A stretch of DNA of 10,219 nucleotides. Source: Bondarzewia mesenterica. Lineage: Eukaryota > Basidiomycota > Agaricomycetes > Russulales > Bondarzewiaceae. Positions 1 through 6,365 of this stretch are shown here, in pieces. Numbering within the stretch: the stretch's first letter is position 1; every line of letters starts with the position of its first letter. A program made the translations under genes and the position numbers. Below the pieces are notes generated by a model. The model had not been told where the DNA came from. It searched no databases and saw nothing but the letters and a program-made list of their open reading frames with translations. The stretch lies in assembly GCA_004802705.1 (NCBI GenBank), contig SGPL01000857.1, positions 1 through 10,219 of the forward strand. Direction: 5' to 3'.

Positions 1-147
1 TTCCTTTAAACTATCAGAAAGACCCCAATTAAGAGAGCTTTTTAAACCGATTAGTTTTAAAAGACCCTTTTCCGTTAAATGTTCTCTCTGCTTAATGATT
101 TCAAAACATTGTTTAAAGATTAAATAATCAGAAGCTTTTTCAGTTAC
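1..147 (-). pseudogene. LAGLIDADG homing endonuclease, C-terminal fragment
   Basis: The minus strand from 147 down to the left window edge encodes 49 residues without a stop. They contain LIFKQCFEIIKQREHLTEKG followed by a GL-K-IGLKSSLNWGLSDSLKE tail. This is the characteristic C-terminal end of LAGLIDADG_1 endonucleases found in fungal mitochondrial group I introns: a long helix, then the KEHLT-E-GL motif, then the 'K-SLN-GLS--LK' segment. The catalytic LAGLIDADG helices would lie upstream (right) but are absent: the homologous stretch stops where a GC-rich cluster begins at 148. The frame stays open through that cluster to a TAG at 241-243, with no endonuclease-like sequence there. I therefore read it as a 5'-truncated remnant; the true end lies outside the window. 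The same fragment could instead be the 3' exon of an ORF whose upstream part is elsewhere. Family assignment is from motif recognition only. Confidence 0.6.
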
Positions 148-241
148 CCCGCCCCCCTCCCCCTTCCGACCCGCTAAAGCTCCTTCGGAGGGCTGCTCTG
201 GCTTCGCAAGAAGGAGTTGCTCTCCCCCCCCGGGGGAGAGC
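148..241. repeat. Mitochondrial GC cluster with nested hairpins
   Basis: A GC-rich block stands out sharply from the AT-rich flanks. It contains a C/T-rich stretch (148-167), a CTCC-TTC-GGAG hairpin (180-190) that can alternatively pair 180-186 with 210-216 (CTCCTTC/GAAGGAG), and a 10-bp stem GCTCTCCCCC/GGGGGAGAGC (219-228 with 232-241, loop CCC). This resembles the GC clusters and double-hairpin elements known as short mobile palindromic elements in fungal mitochondrial genomes. It directly abuts the truncated endonuclease fragment, so it may have inserted into that ORF. Confidence 0.6.
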
Positions 242-261
242 TACTAATTTTGTGGCTCTAA

Positions 262-285
262 TTTTTTTTGCTATAGCAAAAAAAA
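262..285. repeat. Perfect 24-bp palindrome
   Basis: Eight T, then GCTATAGC, then eight A form a fully self-complementary sequence that could extrude as a cruciform or fold as an RNA hairpin. It lies in the spacer between the GC cluster and atp9-related sequence. No gene is attached to it; a role as transcript terminator or processing signal is possible but not shown. Confidence 0.6.
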
Positions 286-306
286 ATAAGGAGCGCACTT
301 TGTTTA

Positions 307-373
307 TTTTATTTTGTTGTTTTTTTAAACAAAAAAACGCCTTTGGCGCTAGAAGCAAAAAAACAAAATAAAA
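307..373. repeat. AT-rich inverted repeat with internal hairpins
   Basis: The left arm 307-326 (TTTTATTTTG, TTG, T7) pairs with the right arm 357-373 (A7, CAAAATAAAA), with three extra bases in the left arm. Inside are two smaller hairpins: GT7/A7C (319-326 with 331-338) and CGCC-TTT-GGCG (338-348). Nested palindromes of this kind are common in fungal mitochondrial spacers. I see no coding sequence here. Confidence 0.5.
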
Positions 374-375
374 GT

Positions 376-618
376 TATAAAATTTGAGCCTTATAAATTT
401 TTTTATATATAAAAATTTATTAGCGCAAAATTTGATTAGCCCCTAATTTTTTTTTTTTTTTTTTTTTTATCGCTACGCGGCAAAAACAAACATTTTTATA
501 CTTATAAGTACACTAGTAGAAAAGGTCTAGAAATTAAGATTTTATCGTTAAATAAAGAAAAATGATTCCTATTAACATTAAGGGGTTTAATTTTTTATTA
601 TTAATATTTTTTTCATTA
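376..618. other. AT-rich mitochondrial spacer, no gene seen
   Basis: This stretch is more than 80% A+T by eye and contains a 22-base T run (447-468). I found no tRNA-like T-arm or anticodon arm and no ORF of note. It lies downstream of the displaced atp9 end on the minus strand, so it may serve as its 3' untranslated region. Confidence 0.5.
499..510. promoter_or_regulatory. TACTTATAAGTA palindrome, possible mitochondrial promoter core
   Basis: The 12-bp perfect palindrome contains TTATAAGTA, one base different from the yeast mitochondrial nonanucleotide promoter ATATAAGTA; being palindromic it reads the same on both strands. That promoter is established for Saccharomyces and relatives; its use in this fungus is an inference from similarity of a short AT-rich string that could arise by chance. 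Confidence 0.15.
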
Positions 619-672
619 TTATGAGTAAAGTAATAAGAAAGCTATCATCAAAGAGAATAATCCAGTAGCTTC
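619..672 (-). pseudogene. atp9: Displaced 3' end of atp9 (last 17 codons plus stop)
   Basis: The minus strand reads EATGLFSLMIAFLLLYS followed by TAA, exactly the C-terminus of ATP synthase subunit 9 and identical in protein to the end of the atp9 copy at 1582-1635. It includes the conserved membrane glutamate region of the second transmembrane helix, but no upstream atp9 sequence is attached. Immediately upstream (7 bp) is the stop codon of the endonuclease gene, in another frame. At DNA level it differs from the other copy at 12 of 54 positions, all silent. I interpret it as the original host 3' end, cut off when the endonuclease element inserted. It is probably not translated as a protein. 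Confidence 0.8.
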
Positions 673-679
673 ATTTAAT

Positions 680-1579
680 TTATAAATGTATTTTATACAA
701 CATACTTGAAGGTAAATGAGGACTAACAATTTGTCTTAAAGATACCATAGATTCTTTATGAATATATATTCTATATTGTCCTTTTCGTTTATTATGTACA
801 GAACATTTGAAACCAAAAAAGTAAATTAAAATATTTATTAAATAAATCACTTCTTCTAAAGAAAATGAATCGGTACATAATTCTAATCCTCCTTTAGGTT
901 TTGATGTTCCATCATCAGCTATCCAATAGGCTAAAGCTACAGCATCTAAGTACTGATAAATGTCTTTAGGTACTACTTTTGTTCCTTCTATGTAAATAAA
1001 TTATGAACCGAAGTAAAAATAGCTAATGATACGAGTTCTAAATGAAACAGCTGGGAAAATTTTCCCATTTAATTTAGTATAGATTTTGGTTGGTAATACT
1101 TTACAAAATGGAGTAAAAGTAATAAATACATTCCAAAAATGGATAAAGTGATTGAGAGATTGTTTATAGTAAAAATATCCATTAACTGATCTAGCACCTT
1201 TTTGTATTCTGATATAACCATCACCTAACATTAAACCAATTAATACTGAAAATTGATATTTAGAAAAAGTATACATATTAGAAGTTGCTTTACCTAATAA
1301 AGCAGCTCCTCCTAAACCTGAACCTAAGTTATTAGGCCAAAGTACAATAGCTTTACAATTACTTGGAGAAAAATGAGTATTTGTTTTTTTAATGGTTACG
1401 CTTTTATGATTATGACTTAAATTAGAAAAGTGTATTCTATTTAGTGGTAAGCCCCCTAATAAAATTTTATATAAAATTTTATAACCCTCGCGCTCGAGGT
1501 AAACGGGCGAGAGTGCCTCGAGGCTGGAAAGGGGGTAATAAATATTATTATAATTTAAGTTTAACTTACTTAAAATCAT
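680..1579 (-). pseudogene. LAGLIDADG_2-type homing endonuclease, frame broken internally
   Basis: The ORF starts at ATG 1579-1577, two bases after the atp9 stop, and would span 300 codons including the stop at 680-682. The first about 100 residues are not conserved and include a GC-hairpin insertion. The first catalytic helix is LIGLMLGDG (residues 113-121, acidic residue D120), and a second, ALAYWIADDG, is encoded near 910-943, so this is a two-motif single-chain enzyme that would cut DNA as a monomer. An in-frame TAA occurs at 1001-1003. It results from two compensating one-base indels: between about 1029 and 996 the family motif (SLA-FT--HNLF) is readable only in the shifted frame, while the frames on both sides agree with each other. 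The C-terminal part (IYQYLDAVALAYW to MLYKIHL) is intact. The ORF is either a decaying gene or an intact one with read errors. Confidence 0.8.
1451..1535. repeat. Double-hairpin element inside the endonuclease N-terminal region
   Basis: The block is bounded by a C5 run (1452-1456) and a G5 run (1531-1535). It holds a perfect 20-bp AT palindrome (1461-1480), a CCTCG-CGCT-CGAGG hairpin (1486-1499) and a GCCTCGAGGC palindrome (1515-1524). The GC-rich part interrupts AT-rich coding sequence yet keeps the endonuclease frame open, adding residues such as EALSPVYLEREG. It looks like a mobile double-hairpin element of fungal mitochondria. Confidence 0.55.
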
Positions 1580-1581
1580 GA

Positions 1582-1747
1582 TTATGAGTATAAAAGTAAG
1601 AAAGCAATCATTAATGAGAACAAACCTGTGGCCTCAGCTAAAGCGAATCCTAAAATTGCAAAACTAAAAAAGTTGACCTCTAATTTGAGGGTTTCTAGCT
1701 GTTGAAGCGATTAATGAAGAAAAGATTAAACCAATACCGGCACCTGC
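1582..1747 (-). CDS. atp9: ATP synthase subunit 9 (F0 c-ring), partial and frameshifted
   Basis: The minus strand encodes AGAGIGLIFSSLIASTARNP, then QIRGQLFSFAILGFALAEAT and GLFSLMIAFLLLYS with stop TAA at 1584-1582. This is subunit c of the mitochondrial F1F0 ATP synthase, which forms the proton-carrying rotor ring in the inner membrane. Visible are most of the first helix (GAGIG repeat), the polar loop (ARNPQIRGQ) and the second helix with its proton-binding glutamate (ALAEATG). About 20 N-terminal residues are missing: similarity stops at 1747 where the contig changes to other sequence. A run of six A at 1666-1671 has one base too many, shifting the frame between L and F of GQLFSF; with five A the protein is continuous. 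The last 18 codons belong to the endonuclease-borne substitute end. Identity is certain; functionality is not. Confidence 0.9.
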
Positions 1748-1790
1748 TGCAAAAAAAACAAAAATGCGATGGTTTATTCATCAATTTTTG
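1748..1790. other. Mitochondrial-nuclear junction
   Basis: Left of 1748 the sequence is unmistakably atp9; from 1796 a nuclear branch site TCTAAC and, 8 bp later, acceptor TTTAG lead into a nuclear exon. The bases between (two A runs, then GATGGTTTATTCATC and a short T run) match neither atp9 nor a recognisable exon. They are probably nuclear intron sequence, perhaps with filler. Either mitochondrial DNA was inserted into a nuclear intron, or two molecules were joined in assembly. Confidence 0.8.
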
Positions 1791-1811
1791 GGGGGTCTAA
1801 CATGGGTTTAG

Positions 1812-3057
1812 GACGAGATACGCGTGTTTTATGGGGAGGTGGCGAGGCGTTTGTTGTTGGAGAGGACGGGGATGGGGACGAGTTTGAGAGGGTACTGTGA
1901 TGCGTATGCGCTGGTGAGCTCGCGGGCGTTCGTGGTGGACGCGTATCATGGGTTGGGCATGGTGCCCGTCGCGGACGCGTGAGTGGAACCGCGATGGATA
2001 CTTCTGCAGCGTGCGAGAGTGCTGAAAGGGGTTACTTAGGTTCAACCATGCACAGGAGCATGGGGTGCACCTCGAGGTGAGTCGGGTTTTTTCGAGAGGG
2101 GTCGATGATGTGGATGTGGATGTTGATGTGCGGCGTAGACGGATTTTGACGTGTGTGCGGTGTGCGGATCGCTGGCGGAATGCGCGCACGATCGGGAGGG
2201 CGGGGTCGTTGAGGACGACCAGAAGGACCGGGTCGTCGGCCATCAGAGGGAGGAAGAAGACGACGTGTGTGAGATGGTGACGAACGCGCCGGTGGGTGCT
2301 GGAGAAGAGGTGTTCAACACGTACGGAGAGCGGTTGGGGAATGGGGAGTTGTTGGTGCGGTATGGGTTCATGGTGGAGGGGAACGAGAATGACGTGGTGA
2401 GTTGGACGCCGGAGGAAGTGTGGGATGTGGCTGCGGGTGATGAGGGTAGGGGTGGAGTGGCGGAGGCGGTGGAGGTGTTGCGTGGATGGGGCGCGTATGC
2501 CGGGTGGGAGGAGTCGGATCTGGTGGCCAACGTGGACGTGGACGGGGGAAATTCGAGGGTGTGTTGTGTGACGGGGGACGGGGCGATTTCGCACGGGCTG
2601 TGGGTGATGTGCGCGCTCGGTGTTTTGGGGGAGGGTTCGTTGATGCAGATGGCGCACGGGCAAGTCCAAATGGAGAAAAGGGCGGGGAACGGGAACGACG
2701 TGTCGGTGAGCACATCTACGTTATATTGGATACGCGGAGGTTGAGCGACTCTGACGCGTTCGTGCATCGAGGCCATCGTCGGTGTGATTCGCACGGTGGT
2801 GACACTGTGCGATCAAAGACTGAATCGGTTAGGGTCGGGGACGGGGACTGCTGCGGTGGGCGCGGTCGTTGATGTGAGTCAGTCGCGAGCGGGACCAAGA
2901 ACCGAATTGACGATGCTCGGTTCGACAGAGGGTGCCTCGGGAACGACGCAAGACGCGGATGGGAGTGTTGCACGCGCTGAGTGAAATGTCGGTGTTGGAG
3001 AGCTGCAAAGCGGGGTGGGTGGACCTGTGGACCGCCGTCGCGGGGGACAGACCCTGA
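1812..3057 (+). CDS. SET-domain lysine methyltransferase, SETD6/Rkm4-like, 5' end missing
   Basis: Exons read 1812-1978, 2040-2076, 2139-2705, 2772-2873 and 2929-3057 (333 residues, stop TGA). All splices keep frame; introns are 61, 62, 66 and 55 bp, begin GTGAGT/GTGAGC and end AG, with branch-like CTGAA, TTGAT, CTGAC and TTGAC. The protein carries the C-terminal half of a SET domain: ALVSSRAFVVDAYHG, VADAFNHAQEHGVHLE (cofactor-binding NH), VCAVCGSLAECAHD, and GEEVFNTYGERLGNGELLVR. A helical region like the Rubisco-LSMT substrate-binding domain follows (TVVTLCDQRLNRL; RRKTRMGVLHALSEMSVLES; CKAGWVDLW). Relatives methylate lysines of ribosomal proteins (yeast Rkm4 on Rpl42) or, in animals, RelA. 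The N-terminal SET part lies upstream of an intron whose 3' end (branch 1796-1801, acceptor 1810-1811) is the first nuclear sequence in the window. Family assignment is firm; the substrate is inferred. Confidence 0.85.
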
Positions 3058-3315
3058 GGTCCATGGGTTGGACTGGGCGTGGCTGGAAGGCGGCCCTAAG
3101 CGATCCATCAGCTTGGCCAGCCCTACGCCCAAAGGGGCCTAGCTCACAGGGCGAGTTTCCCGAGAGATCACCCAGATCGCATCTCAATCCATATTCCCAA
3201 TTATTAATGACTTTGCACTCCAATCACTTATATTAAACGGCCTCTCGCCTCGTCTCGTCTCCTCGTCCCCTCCCTCTCGTCCCTGTGCTCCCGTCCCTCT
3301 CCCCTCTCCTCACTC
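3058..3315 (+). promoter_or_regulatory. Promoter and 5' leader of the downstream zinc-motif gene
   Basis: This intergenic region has two CCAAT motifs (near 3195 and 3221), a TATA-like TATATTAAAC (about 3229-3238), and an almost pure C/T tract from 3240 to the ATG at 3316. A pyrimidine tract just before the start region is typical of fungal core promoters, where transcription starts at its downstream edge. The first part also holds the 3' untranslated region of the methyltransferase gene; no clear polyadenylation signal was found. Confidence 0.5.
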
Positions 3316-4326
3316 ATGGATACAGATTGGTGTCTCGTCTGCGCCCGTCACATCGTACGTACCACCCTCCCCTTGTGTCCCCCTGTCCCCCTCACCCTTC
3401 TCTGCAGGAAGACGGCCGCCTCGGAGCCTACTGCTCCCAAAAGTGCTACAACTCCGACAACCCCTCCAGCCAGGTCCCATCCTCCCTTTTCCATCAATCT
3501 GACCTCGCCCCACCATTGCCGTCCTCCTCCTCTTCCTCACTATCCTGGACAGGCAACGACTACGCCGGCATCGTCGCGTGGGCTCGTCAGGTCTCGCCAG
3601 GCCTTCCCTCCGATCTTCATCAAGTCGACTCCAACACCCCCTCCCTCCCACCCAAGGACAAGGTCTTGCACCGCCCAAAACTCCTCTCCATCTGCCGTCG
3701 TCCACTTCCTCCCTCCCTCTCCGTCTCCTCTCCCCAACCCGTCCTCCCACAACCTTCCAGACCCATCCTCACCCCCAACTCTTCCTCTTCTTCAGCCGCT
3801 CGCACCCTCTTCCACCGCTACTCCATAGACGACCTCAGCATCGCCACGTCCTTCCTCACAGACTCCGTCCTAGCCACTCCCGCCTCAGCCGACCCTCCGC
3901 CCCCACCCAAACCATCCCTCCTTGGTACCATCGCCACCCAGATGCGCTCTTGGGTCGGCACCGCCAAGCCTCTCCCCACCATCGTCGACCTCAGCTCCAC
4001 GAAACCCGCGCCCCCGCCGACCAAGACGATCGGCCACGCGCCCTTCACCGTCTTCGCGCGCGTCGGGGGTGCCTTCGGACGGCAAAGACATCTTGCGCGG
4101 CAAGCATGATCACGACGAGTGGCGGGAAGACGAGGAGGAGGGTGGTGGCGACATGTTGGAAGGATGGTTCGGTCGGACCGTGACGGTCGCGAGAGCGCGG
4201 GACGCGCACGCGGAGTGCGAGGAGGTCGTCAAGGTCAAGGCTAGACCTCTCGACGAGCAGCAACACCCCGCGTTCCGCTCGCGAGGGAGGAAGCCCACGC
4301 GCATGTACGCATACGCATACGCATGA
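3316..4326 (+). CDS. ECL1-type zinc-motif, Pro/Ser-rich protein, with apparent frameshift
   Basis: Exon 1 (3316-3354) encodes MDTDWCLVCARHI; a 53-bp intron (3355-3407, GTACGT...CTGCAG) follows; exon 2 starts EDGRLGAYCSQKC. Together they form a C6-x2-C9 ... C22-x3-C26 zinc motif like that of the fungal ECL1/2/3 lifespan-regulator family. Next come a short conserved-looking helix (WTGNDYAGIVAWARQV, residues 60-75) and a long disordered Pro/Ser-rich region. The frame of exon 2 would stop at 4109. In the +1 frame, however, protein-like sequence continues to 4326 (EDEEEGGGDMLEGWFGRTV, then HPAFRSRGRKPTR). Removing one G from the run 4065-4069 joins the two into about 318 residues. I could not find a convincing intron instead. 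Ecl1 of fission yeast prolongs chronological lifespan; here only the motif is seen, so the function is open. A shorter 246-residue product ending at 4109 is the alternative. Confidence 0.65.
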
Positions 4327-4400
4327 TCGCTTTCCCCCTCTCCCTCTCCCGACCGATATGCTTTTGCCCCTTTTTTTTTTTGTTCACCCATCTATAGAGA
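4327..4400 (+). other. Probable 3' untranslated region with T11 tract
   Basis: After the TGA at 4324-4326 come a C/T-rich stretch and eleven T (4371-4381), followed by TCTATAGAG. It may contain the 3' end of the zinc-motif gene transcript; no canonical AATAAA is present. Confidence 0.3.
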
Positions 4401-4948
4401 CTGCTTTGCGCGCACTCTTCGAATTGCTCTGGCTAGCGCTGATGGAGGAATCCCCGCTGCCTTCTCGCATTCATATTCGTGGCCTCGACCCGTCGAGCCC
4501 GAGCCTCTTGCATAACTCTGTTTGACTTCGCGCCCGTAGCGTTGGATATGGACATGGATAGTACGGATGGCGTTACCGCGACTCTGCCGTCTATTGCGCC
4601 CGAGCTCAGCGCTCCCCCATCCTTCCTCGCCGTCTCGTCCCGTCCCGTCGCCCTCGCCTGGCTGACCAAAATCAAAACGACCCGACGTTCCCCTCGCACG
4701 CAACGCATACCATTCTCACGCATCGTCCTCTTCTTTCCTTTCTCTTGTCAATCCCATCCATTCATTCCATCATCCTGGATCCGGAATCGCACCACCATCA
4801 CCACTCTGTTCGCCCATCATTTACAACCGGCACGTCGCACATCTCCACAAGTTCATCCCATCCACATATGTACTGTACATATCTCCCTTCCCTCCCGTCG
4901 TCGGTCCCCCCCTTCCTGCACTTCAGCGCACTCGAAACGGACGGTCTC

Positions 4949-4962
4949 CTCTCTCTCTCTCT
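4949..4962. repeat. (CT)7 microsatellite
   Basis: Seven uninterrupted CT units lie in the pyrimidine-rich region. Confidence 0.8.
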
Positions 4963-5066
4963 GTGCCTTCTCAGCTTCTTTTCCTTTCGTCGCTTCCTTT
5001 TTTCCCCTTCTTCTCCCGGCCGCTCTCTCCCCTTGGCTTTCCATCTGGCCTGGTCTGGTCTCGTAC

Positions 5067-5094
5067 CATACATACATACATACATACATACATA
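5067..5094. repeat. (CATA)7 microsatellite
   Basis: Seven perfect tetranucleotide units. They generate spurious repetitive open frames on both strands. Confidence 0.9.
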
Positions 5095-5371
5095 CACTTC
5101 GCCCCACGCCACGCCGAGATGTTCTCACTCTTCCTTCTTTCGTCCCCCTCGTTCCCACCGTCCCACCCTCTCGGCATTTATTTACAGCTTTTTCTTTTTC
5201 TTCATCCCTCATTCGCAGTTCGGCACCACCCCATCTCCGTCCGCACCCCCTCTTTTACACGCGCACGTCCTCCCTCTCGATTTCTGCTGTGTACGAATAT
5301 GTTATTTGTACTATCTATGATGATGGATCGCGTCCGTATACCAAAAAATCTCGTTTCTTCCGCATAGATCA

Positions 5372-5390
<19 letters not shown>
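5372..5390. repeat. (TC)9 microsatellite
   Basis: Nine TC units are followed by an imperfect CT-rich extension (to about 5404). Confidence 0.8.
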
Positions 5391-5403
<13 letters not shown>

Positions 5404-5460
5404 AGCGCTCGGCTTTTGGTTTTCATTTTTCATTTTTCGGTACCTGCCTACGCACTCATC

Positions 5461-5482
5461 TACCTACCTACCTACCTACCTA
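5461..5482. repeat. (TACC)5 microsatellite
   Basis: Five tetranucleotide units plus TA, at the right border of the pyrimidine-rich region. Confidence 0.85.
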
Positions 5483-6325
5483 ACACACTCGTCTCGCAAT
5501 CACAGCCATACGTGCAGAAACATGCACCAACGACGAGGGTCGACGAAAACTAAAACCAAATCAATGTATCCCACACACGCACGTACGCATGTACGGTCGT
5601 CGGTGCGCAAAAAAGGCATCCGCCGGGACTCCCAGCGGTCTCGAGGACGAATAATTCGAATTCGGATTCGGATTGAATTGAGCCTGCAAGAAGGGCGACA
5701 CAACGAGTTACGACACACTGCCCTCGTCGACTGAATTGAATTGAATCCATCGAACTTCGAAGCGAGGGGGGGAGGGGCGTCTTGATCAGAACGGGCGTTT
5801 GCCGTACGTGAACGTTTGAACGTTCACACACACGGACATACGAGTACGAGTACAAGTACAATGCGTGCTGGAGGGTTAAAATTGGAATTGGATGGGATGG
5901 GATGGATGGGATCCGAGCGTGGGAGGGGAGGGCTAGGGAGGGTTCGACGCCGTGAGTCCGGATTGCCCTGGGTGGAGTTCGCCGAGCGAGTGCGAGGAGG
6001 ATAAGGTTCGGGGATGCGAGTGGGTTTGTGTTTGTATCCGAATTCATACAGAGGAAGAGTGCAGAGGACGTAGATCCTGTGGTGTGGTGGTGGGTAGGTG
6101 GTGGTGGTGTACTTGAGTTGGAGCGCGTGATCCATGATATGATCGATCGTCGATCGTCGGCGGAGGACGAAACCTTTGGAGGGAGGGGCAGGAAGGGAGG
6201 GAACGCGAATTTTGGAATTTGAGCGCTGAGCTCTGATCAACTTGGGGGTCGTTACTGCAACTCAGTTTGAGTTCTTCTTCTTGAGCTCCAGGGGAGGGTC
6301 TAATGTTAGGAGCATCGATAACAAT

Positions 6326-6365
6326 AACAAAAGGAGGACAACGATAACAAAGGAGGACAACGATA
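6326..6365. repeat. Tandem duplication of a 19-20-bp unit
   Basis: AGGAGGACAACGATA occurs at 6332-6346 and again at 6351-6365, each preceded by AACAAA(A). The two units differ only by one A in the A run. Confidence 0.8.

Larger units (their letters stand above)
673..1635 (-). mobile_element. Endonuclease-driven element carrying a substitute atp9 3' end
   Basis: The block comprises the second half of the second atp9 helix (1635-1582), a 2-bp gap, the endonuclease ORF (1579-680) and 7 bp leading to the displaced host end. The inserted segment lies before the GAA codon of EATGLF. Carrying a recoded 3' coding segment keeps the host gene functional and destroys the cleavage site. The same strategy is known from the atp6 element of Allomyces mitochondria. 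Borders are inferred from the extent of the atp9 duplication; the element's own copy could begin slightly upstream of 1635. Confidence 0.6.
4401..5500 (+). other. Pyrimidine-rich intergenic region with microsatellites, no gene supported
   Basis: The plus strand is strongly C/T-rich from about 4700 to 5460. Long open frames exist here, but their translations are low-complexity (Ser/Pro/Leu/Phe-rich, with repeat-derived TYIHTYIHT), they begin without an ATG and they show no conserved motif. The bias resembles a long promoter or 5' leader for a gene to the right, yet no convincing coding start follows within the next 2 kb. Repeats within are listed separately. Confidence 0.5.

Noticed and set aside
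140..358. Minus-strand 72-codon frame covering the GC cluster
   Set aside because: Translation is Gly/Arg-rich from hairpin sequence and A/T runs, with no resemblance to a protein family; the endonuclease fragment lies in another frame.
619..1635. A group I intron splitting atp9 with exon 2 at 619-672
   Set aside because: The proximal atp9 copy already has a complete C-terminus and stop before the endonuclease, so splicing is not needed; I also saw no clear intron core, although this was checked only by eye.
1797..2669. A 290-codon open frame on the minus strand opposite the methyltransferase
   Set aside because: His/Pro/Arg-rich shadow of a GC-rich gene; the plus strand has clear SET motifs and four consistent introns.
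4040..4140. An intron to join the two frames of the zinc-motif gene
   Set aside because: Available GT and AG positions lack a good donor and branch site, while a single-base change in the G run restores a continuous protein.
5067..5482. CRISPR-like or satellite array from the repeated short units
   Set aside because: These are separate di- and tetranucleotide microsatellites without spacers, in a eukaryotic context.
4479..5483. A 334-codon open frame on the plus strand
   Set aside because: It starts at GTG, consists of low-complexity Ser/Pro/Leu-rich sequence and translated microsatellites, and has no motif; the length is explained by pyrimidine-rich composition lacking stop codons.
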